DNA of 28,571 nt from RGIG8775 sp045128735 (GTDB lineage Bacteria; Bacillota; Clostridia; Oscillospirales; CAG-272): the NCBI GenBank assembly GCA_045128735.1, contig JBGVRT010000087.1, positions 1 through 28,571 of the forward strand. The letters run 5' to 3'. Positions 23,944-28,571 of the stretch are shown piece after piece. Within the stretch, counting starts at the first letter, position 1, and the number at the start of each line of letters is the position of its first letter. The notes under the pieces were generated by a model that saw only the letters and a program-made list of their open reading frames with translations, was not told the origin of the DNA and made no database searches. The position numbers and the translations under genes are program-made.

Positions 23944-25227
23944 ATGAACACTAAAGAACTTCGTTCGGCTATAAAAGAACGCCGCATAGACAGCACACTT
24001 ACAGAGCTTTACGGAGAGGCAAATCTCGCAAAGCAGACAGACAGATACCTTCGCGCAATCGACGAGTTTGAAAAGCTCTACGGCACAATGGAAAACGTTG
24101 AGATATTCTCGGTTTCGGGCAGAAGCGAGCTTTCGGGCAACCACACCGACCACAACTACGGCAGAGTTATCGCCGCTTCAATAGACCTTGACATTATCGC
24201 GGTTGCCGCAAAGCTTGACGGCAGCGTTATCAGGGTCAAATCCGAGGGCTTTGGCGAGGACGCCGTTGACTTTACAAAGTACGACACACCCGACGAAAAG
24301 CTTTACGGCACATCCGCATCCATAATCGCGGGTATGTGCAAGGGCTTTACCAACAACGGACACAAGATAGGCGGCTTCTGCGCCTACACAACCTCAAGCG
24401 TACTTAAAGGCTCGGGGCTTTCCTCCTCCGCCGCTTTCGAGGATATGATAGGAAATATTCTTAGCCATATGTACAACGATGGCAAGGTTGACAACGTTGA
24501 GATTGCTATGCTTGCGCAGTATTCGGAAAATCAGTTCTTCGGCAAGCCCTGCGGACTTATGGACCAGGTTGCCTGCGCTTGCGGCGGTATAGTTGCCATC
24601 GACTTCAAGGAGCCCAAGGCACCCGTAATTGAAAAGCTTGACTTCGACGTTACGAAGGCAGGCTACAACCTTTGCATAGTAAGCACGGGCGGAAACCACG
24701 CCGACCTTACCGACGACTACGCTTCTGTGCCCGCAGAGATGAAGGGCGTTGCGGCGCACTTTGGAAAAGCAGTTCTCCGCGAGCTTGACGCTGAGACCGT
24801 GAAAAAGGAAATCCCCGCACTCCGCGAAGAGCTCGGCGACCGCGCTATTCTCCGCGCGCTTCACTTCTTCAACGAGAACGAGCGCGTAGCCGCACAGACC
24901 GAGGCGCTCAAGTCGGGCGACCTTGATGCTTTCTTTGATGGCGTTAAGGCTTCGGGACGCTCCTCCTTCTGCTATCTCCAGAACGTATACACCACCAAGA
25001 ACGTGTCCGAGCAGGGACTTTCCCTGGCACTTTGCCTTGCAGAGGGCTTCCTTGCTGACAAAAAGGCGGCTTGGCGTGTTCACGGCGGCGGATTTGCGGG
25101 CACTATTCAGGCGTTCGTTCCCGCAGGCGATGCTGAAAGCTTCCGCGCAGTTATGGACGCGGCGTTTGGCGAGGGCGCGTGCATAATTCTCCGCATCAGA
25201 CCCCGCGGTGCAATCAAGGTTATATAA
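23944..25227 (+). CDS. galK: Galactokinase
   Basis: 427 residues from the ATG at 23944 (MNTKELRSA), with GAAAGGA about nine bases upstream; the longer frame from 23923 overlaps that site. The galactokinase signature appears as SGRSELSGNHTDHNYG (58-73), the ATP-binding GHMP motif as LKGSGLSSSAAFE (154-166), and motif 3 as VHGGGFAGTIQAFV near the C-terminus. Asp and Asn in GNHTDH are the sugar-contacting residues. It phosphorylates alpha-D-galactose at C1 with ATP, the first step of the Leloir pathway; galT and galE are not in the window. It is the first gene of a unit with a small membrane protein, broken walJ, rlmH and an EamA transporter. The GH2 enzyme could supply its galactose. Confidence 0.94.
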   Translation: MNTKELRSAIKERRIDSTLTELYGEANLAKQTDRYLRAIDEFEKLYGTMENVEIFSVSGRSELSGNHTDHNYGRVIAASIDLDIIAVAAKLDGSVIRVKSEGFGEDAVDFTKYDTPDEKLYGTSASIIAGMCKGFTNNGHKIGGFCAYTTSSVLKGSGLSSSAAFEDMIGNILSHMYNDGKVDNVEIAMLAQYSENQFFGKPCGLMDQVACACGGIVAIDFKEPKAPVIEKLDFDVTKAGYNLCIVSTGGNHADLTDDYASVPAEMKGVAAHFGKAVLRELDAETVKKEIPALREELGDRAILRALHFFNENERVAAQTEALKSGDLDAFFDGVKASGRSSFCYLQNVYTTKNVSEQGLSLALCLAEGFLADKKAAWRVHGGGFAGTIQAFVPAGDAESFRAVMDAAFGEGACIILRIRPRGAIKVI

Positions 25228-25237
25228 GGTCAGCGCA

Positions 25238-25618
25238 ATGAAACGCAGATTCAACTTCGGTCTTGCCGGTGGTCTGCTCTGTCTCTCTCTGCTTGCCATT
25301 CTCATTTTCAGAACGGCAAAGGAGGTAAGCCTTGGGGCGTATATCGCCGTCATCGCAGTTTACAGCGTGATAACCCTTGCGGCGGCTATATGGTTCATAA
25401 CGGTCAACCGCGGAATTTTCTCCTCGCGGATAACCTCGGATATGCTCCCCGCAGAATGGGGTACCGAGCAGAAAAAAGCCTTTATGGACGACCTTGCCGC
25501 AAGGCGCAAAAGGTCGAAAAAGGCGCTTATAATACTCATCCCAATGATTGCCGCCTTTTTCTTCGAGGTTCTTGACATCTACCTTCTGCAAAACCTTTTA
25601 CAAATACTTAAAAAATGA
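25238..25618 (+). CDS. Small membrane protein, 126 residues
   Basis: Starts at the ATG at 25238, ten bases after galK, with AAGG upstream. Three hydrophobic segments lie at about 8-25, 32-54 and 98-120; between them is a hydrophilic region (MLPAEWGTEQKKAFMDDLAA) followed by a basic stretch, RRKRSKKA. It ends in ATGA, overlapping the walJ start by four bases, so translation of walJ is probably coupled to it. I do not recognise a characterised family. Confidence 0.82.
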   Translation: MKRRFNFGLAGGLLCLSLLAILIFRTAKEVSLGAYIAVIAVYSVITLAAAIWFITVNRGIFSSRITSDMLPAEWGTEQKKAFMDDLAARRKRSKKALIILIPMIAAFFFEVLDIYLLQNLLQILKK

Positions 25619-26412
25619 AAATAATATCTCTTTATTCAGGCTCGAAGGGCAATTCTACCCTTATATCGGCAGGCGGCGCGAACATCCTTATCGACGCGGG
25701 AAAAAGTGCGCTGAAGCTGAAGTAGGCACTTTGCGAGGCAGGTCTGTCACCCTGCGATATTGACGCCATATTCATTACACACGAGCATTCCGACCACGTT
25801 TCGGCACTTGAGGTACTTCTTAAAAAGCACCACATTCCCGTACACATAACCGACGGCGCGGCGGAAAAGCTTATAAATTACGACATTCCCTATCTCACTC
25901 AGAATCTCAAGCTCCACACTCCGCTGTTTACGGTGCAGGTAAAGGGTCTTACCGTGACCTCTTTTGTCACCCCTCACGACAGCCGTTCAAGCGTGGGCTA
26001 CCGCATAAGCTTTGAGGAGAACGGAAAAAAGCGTGAGATCGGCTTTGCCACCGACGTGGGCTACGTTACACCCGATATACTTTCGGGGCTTTCGGGCTGT
26101 GAATCGGTAATTATTGAGGCAAATCACGACGTAGATATGCTCAAAAACGGAAGCTATCCCTACGAGCTGAAAAAACGCATCTTGGGCAAGCGCGGTCATC
26201 TTTGTAACAGCGATTGCGCCCTGCTTGCCGCAAAGCTTGTCTCCTGCGGCGCGAAAAATATTCTTCTTGCCCACATCAGCGAGGAGAACAACACCCCCGA
26301 AATCGCCTTTGACGAGGTGGCGGCGGCTATCGGTGACGACAGAATAAATCTTGCCACCGCCGACCAATACGAGCTGACGCGTCTGGTTGACGAAAAGGAG
26401 TCGGTATGTTAA
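25615..26412 (+). pseudogene. walJ: walJ/yycJ MBL-fold hydrolase interrupted by one in-frame TAG
   Basis: The frame would give about 265 residues of a YycJ/WalJ-type metallo-beta-lactamase-fold protein. It opens MKIISLYSGSKGNSTLIS, continues with LIDAGKSALKLK, meets TAG at 25723-25725 (codon 37), then goes on in the same frame with ALCEAGLSPCDIDAIFITHE and the metal motif HEHSDH (56-61), HDSRSSVGYRI and later HISEENNTPE. The stop falls where family members usually have Gln, Glu or Lys, so a single base change explains it. There is no in-frame restart before HEHSDH: the first candidate is a GTG at 25933. It overlaps rlmH by seven bases, a conserved neighbour pair. Either a nonsense mutation or a sequence error is likely. 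WalJ homologues are linked to cell-wall/DNA-replication control and to nuclease activity. Confidence 0.88.
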
Positions 26413-26885
26413 ATATAAAGCTTATTTCAGTAGGCTCTCTCAAAGAAAGCTACCTTAAGGATGCCATTTCCGAATACTCAAAGCGGCTCTCGGCTTTCTG
26501 CGCCCTCGACATTGTGGAGCTTAAGGAGCACAAGCTGCCCGATGACCCGTCGGAGGGCGAAATAAAACGCGCGCTTTCCGAGGAAGCCGAACGAATACTC
26601 AAGGCTATCCCGCAAAAGGCGTACAAAATTGCCCTTTGCGTTGAGGGAAAGCAATTCTCCTCCGAGGAGCTTGCAAAAAAGCTTGAAGAAATAACGCTGA
26701 CAAGCGGCACGGTCTGTCTTATAATTGGTAGCTCTCACGGCATAGCCGAGGAGTTAAAGTCCTTGTGCGACTTGCGTCTGTCGGTGTCAAAGCTCACCTT
26801 TCCCCATCAGCTTATGCGCGTAATGCTTCTTGAGATAATCTACCGCGCACTGAATATCATCAAGGGAACAAAATATCACAAATAG
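26406..26885 (+). CDS. rlmH: 23S rRNA pseudouridine-1915 N3-methyltransferase RlmH
   Basis: 159 residues, the normal length of this small SPOUT enzyme. It starts IKLISVGSLKESYLKDAI and holds the SAM-binding trefoil-knot loop as IGSSHGI (107-113; IGGxxG in most members), FPHQLMRVMLLEIIYRA (132-148) and the C-terminal YHK. It acts as a homodimer on pseudouridine 1915 of 70S ribosomes. AAGGAG five bases upstream lies inside the walJ end, so rlmH can be translated even though walJ is broken. It ends with TAG, evidence that TAG is a normal stop here. Confidence 0.95.
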   Translation: MLNIKLISVGSLKESYLKDAISEYSKRLSAFCALDIVELKEHKLPDDPSEGEIKRALSEEAERILKAIPQKAYKIALCVEGKQFSSEELAKKLEEITLTSGTVCLIIGSSHGIAEELKSLCDLRLSVSKLTFPHQLMRVMLLEIIYRALNIIKGTKYHK

Positions 26886-26895
26886 AGGAATACCA

Positions 26896-27816
26896 ATGAA
26901 CTTAAAGGACCTTAAAGGAAGTCTCTTCCTTTTAATCGCAACAATTATATGGGGATGCACCTTTGTGGCGCAGGATATTGCCGCCGAGGTCATAAGCCCC
27001 TTTGAGTTTCAAGCAGTACGCACCCTTATAGGTGCTGTGGTGCTTGTTCCCGTCATTCTCGTAATGGACGGTCTGAAAAAGAAAAAAGGCGAATACACCC
27101 CCCCCACCAAAGCCGAAAAGAAATTTCTCTACGTCGGCGGCGCGGTATGCGGATTTTTCCACTGTATTGCCGCTTGCCTCCAGCAATGGGGACTTTCCCT
27201 TGGCACAGACCCCGGAAAATCGGGATTTATTACGGCAATGTACATAATCTTCGTTCCCATTATCGGTCTATTGCTCAAGAAAAAGATACAACCCCACATT
27301 TACGGCTGTATAGTTTTTGCCGTTGCGGGTCTTTACCTGCTCTGCGTGGGAAGCGAGGGCTTCTCGGTAGCACTCAGCGACGCGGTAACGCTTCTCTGCG
27401 CGGTGGCGTTCGCGTTCCATATCCTTTCGGTAGACCGGTTCGCCGACAAAACCGACTGCGTTAAGCTCTCCTGCGTGCAGTTCGTGGTCTCGGGACTTAT
27501 CGCAAGCGTGTTCACGCTTGCTTTCGAGGGCGGATTCCACCCCGAGCTTATTGCGCAGGTCATCGGACCTATCCTCTTTGCGGGCGTGCTCTCCTGCGGA
27601 ATTGCTTACACCTTTCAGGTTATCGGACAGAAGTTTTCATCGTCCTCCACGGTGGCTTCGCTCATTATGAGCTTTGAGTCGGTGGTGGCGACGATCGCAG
27701 GCGCGGTAGTGCTCAATCAGATGATGTCGGGGCGCGAGCTTGTCGGATGCGCGCTTATGTTTGTGGCAATAGTCCTTTCGCAGATTGACTTCAATATTTT
27801 CAAAAGAAATAAGTAA
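26896..27816 (+). CDS. EamA/DMT-family transporter
   Basis: 306 residues with about ten hydrophobic segments arranged as two EamA halves (about 8-150 and 158-298). The opening SLFLLIATIIWGCTFVAQD and the pore-lining FITAMYIIFVPIIGLLL are characteristic of the drug/metabolite transporter superfamily; the second half ends with SSTVASLIMSFESVVATIAG. The substrate cannot be told from sequence; many members export metabolites or amino acids. GAGGAATACC precedes the ATG, ten bases after rlmH, so it closes the galK operon before the terminator at 27845. Confidence 0.93.
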   Translation: MNLKDLKGSLFLLIATIIWGCTFVAQDIAAEVISPFEFQAVRTLIGAVVLVPVILVMDGLKKKKGEYTPPTKAEKKFLYVGGAVCGFFHCIAACLQQWGLSLGTDPGKSGFITAMYIIFVPIIGLLLKKKIQPHIYGCIVFAVAGLYLLCVGSEGFSVALSDAVTLLCAVAFAFHILSVDRFADKTDCVKLSCVQFVVSGLIASVFTLAFEGGFHPELIAQVIGPILFAGVLSCGIAYTFQVIGQKFSSSSTVASLIMSFESVVATIAGAVVLNQMMSGRELVGCALMFVAIVLSQIDFNIFKRNK

Positions 27817-27844
27817 GCGGCGAATGTACCGCCGCTGATACGAA

Positions 27845-27880
27845 AAGGGGCTGTCTCACTTGAGATTGCCCCTTGCTTTT
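27845..27880 (+). terminator. Terminator of the galK operon
   Basis: AAGGGGC-TG-TCTC-loop-GAGA-TT-GCCCCTT followed by GCTTTT, about 30 bases after the EamA stop. A second hairpin, AGCGGCG-7 nt-CGCCGCT (27816-27836), precedes it directly. Confidence 0.8.
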
Positions 27881-28131
27881 ATTTGTAAACACTGCGATAA
27901 ATTATTGTTTGCGCGTGAGCACGCGCAAACACCAATCTGTCGAACAAATAGCATTTCCGTCATGAGTCGGCGCACAACGCCGTCAAAACGCCCCACAAGG
28001 CGCGGCAACGCCTCGAAAGCAGAGTTGCCACCAATGTCGCGGAAATGCTCCGCAACGCCGCTAAAACGCCCCACAAGACGCGCGATGTGTTCGGAAGCGA
28101 GACCGCCGTCCTATTTACTCCTACTCTCCAT
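27856..28131 (-). other. Decayed or non-coding frame with a 78-base repeat
   Basis: A minus-strand frame begins with an ATG at 28131 behind a purine-rich GGTGA-like site, meets TAG at codon 7 (28113-28111), and stays open to TGA at 27856. Its peptide repeats LVGRFSGVAEHF... and LVGRFDGVVRRLM, because AACGCCG(C/T)(C/T)AAAACGCC (27976 and 28054) recurs 78 bases apart. It runs through the palindrome at 27896 and the galK-operon terminator, which argues against a real protein. It could be a gene remnant or an intergenic repeat; I do not assign a function. Confidence 0.35.
27896..27941. repeat. 46-bp miniature palindrome of the GATAAATTGGTGTTT family
   Basis: The arms 27896-27916 and 27921-27941 are inverted copies with about four mismatches: GATAAATTATTGTTTGCGCG and its partner ending AAACACCAATCTGTC, with a GAGC loop. 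It looks like the terminal repeats of the 105-bp element joined without the core. Confidence 0.55.
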
Positions 28132-28143
28132 TCACCTTTTACA

Positions 28144-28165
28144 AAATAGAACATTTGTTCTATTT
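28144..28165. promoter_or_regulatory. Possible LexA (SOS) box
   Basis: AAATAGAACA-TT-TGTTCTATTT is a perfect inverted repeat whose centre, GAACATTTGTTC (28149-28160), fits the Gram-positive LexA pattern GAAC-N4-GTTC. It lies just upstream of the minus-strand frame starting at 28131, and a weak promoter may overlap it. No intact SOS gene follows on either strand in the window. Confidence 0.45.
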
Positions 28166-28431
28166 GATTTCAGTTTTTTTATCACACCACTTTATTCGTA
28201 TTTGCGCTCAGCTTGCGCTTCCCTTCCCCGCCCTGCCTGTGCACAACTTGCGAACAGACAATATTATACACAAGCGCACCAATCACAAAGCTGATGTTAA
28301 AAGGCGGTAAGCCTGAGTTTCGATTGGTCACTCGATTCATTTGAGAATACACTTCCCCTCGCTAAAGTTTGCTCCCCTCTTTTGTTTCGGCAAAAAAAGA
28401 GCTGAGTTAGCGACTCAACCCCTTATACAGC
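28166..28431. other. Gene-free stretch
   Basis: I see no convincing gene, RNA or promoter. GCTGAGT-TAGC-GACTCAAC (about 28402-28420) looks like a degenerate form of the AGCTGANTC terminator stem found elsewhere in the window. Confidence 0.5.
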
Positions 28432-28571
28432 GATAAATTGGTGTTTAGCGGCGAAGGCGCCGCAGCCCTATAGGTCAGCGCACCGTTGTTTGTGCGAACA
28501 TAGTGCCACGCATCCCACTCCTCGGCTAAACACCGAGTCGTTAGCGTTGGACGACCGATAAATTGGTGTTT
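28432..28571 (-). repeat. Right copy of the inverted repeat, ending at the window edge
   Basis: 28432-28542 is the exact reverse complement of 213-323. GATAAATTGGTGTTT occurs at its start (28432-28446) and again at the last 15 bases (28557-28571), so the repeat family continues beyond the window. The same spacing of about 125 bases separates the two AAACACCAATTTATC modules at 184 and 309; the connecting bases 199-212 differ. Confidence 0.85.

Noticed and set aside
25615..26412. Genome-wide reassignment of TAG as the explanation for walJ
   Set aside because: rlmH ends normally with TAG after its conserved YHK tail, so TAG works as a stop; a local mutation or error is simpler.
27860..28294. 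A 144-residue plus-strand frame after the EamA gene
   Set aside because: It runs through the terminator and palindromic repeats, has an odd composition and no recognisable domain or ribosome site.
1..28571. A mobile island bounded by the end repeats
   Set aside because: The interior holds housekeeping genes (typA, rlmH, spoIIE, tRNA-Gln), with no integrase or transposase, so the repeats do not delimit an island.

Overview
The window looks like chromosomal DNA of an anaerobic, spore-forming member of the class Clostridia, probably a gut Oscillospiraceae/Ruminococcaceae relative. The main reasons are a recognisable spoIIE, near-consensus sigma-A promoters (TTGACA-17-TATAAT), AGGAGG-type ribosome sites, DUF4367-type anti-sigma and DHHW-type proteins, and mini-palindromic intergenic repeats of a kind I associate with such genomes. 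The family assignment is inference; no rRNA is present. I see no transposase, integrase, phage gene or CRISPR array.

Layout. 1-372: intergenic repeats and a terminator. 414-3547 (minus): a three-gene envelope operon of a lipoprotein trypsin-like protease with four N-terminal repeats, a zinc-ribbon membrane protein and a single-pass membrane protein. 3781-9370 (minus): five tightly packed genes behind a perfect promoter, in order YitT-like membrane protein, HAD phosphatase, GH2 beta-galactosidase-like enzyme, ECF sigma factor and membrane anti-sigma factor. 9598-11433 (plus): typA/bipA with a TTG start. 11455-11843: degenerate repeats and a tRNA-Gln with its own promoter and terminator. 11991-13380 (plus): two very small membrane proteins and a membrane-anchored PstS-like binding protein. 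13534-14835 (plus): a GH28-like pectin-type hydrolase. 14836-15230: three stacked terminators around a 105-bp element with perfect 15-bp terminal inverted repeats. 15231-19965 (plus): spoIIE, a YpsA-like SLOG gene, and a glycosyltransferase fused to a CsaB-type polysaccharide pyruvyl transferase. 20071-22590 (minus): a large zinc-ribbon/proline-rich/transmembrane/surface-repeat protein, divergent from a DHHW (AlgX-like) protein at 22708-23829. 23944-27816 (plus): an operon of galK, a small membrane protein, walJ/yycJ broken by one in-frame TAG, rlmH and an EamA transporter. 27817-28571: terminator, repeats, a possible LexA box and a decayed repeat-rich reading frame.

How the genes fit together. 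Three themes recur. The first is sugar use (GH2, galK, GH28). The second is cell-surface building and sensing (CsaB fusion, DHHW protein, two repeat-bearing surface proteins, ECF sigma/anti-sigma pair). The third is housekeeping and sporulation (typA, tRNA-Gln, rlmH, spoIIE). Nothing here is a clear-cut new defence or mobile system. The most unusual signals are the modular intergenic repeat family, including a 111-bp perfect inverted repeat whose copies lie near both ends of the window; the isolated TAG codons in or between otherwise continuous frames; the glycosyltransferase-CsaB fusion; and the two surface proteins with uncommon domain orders.
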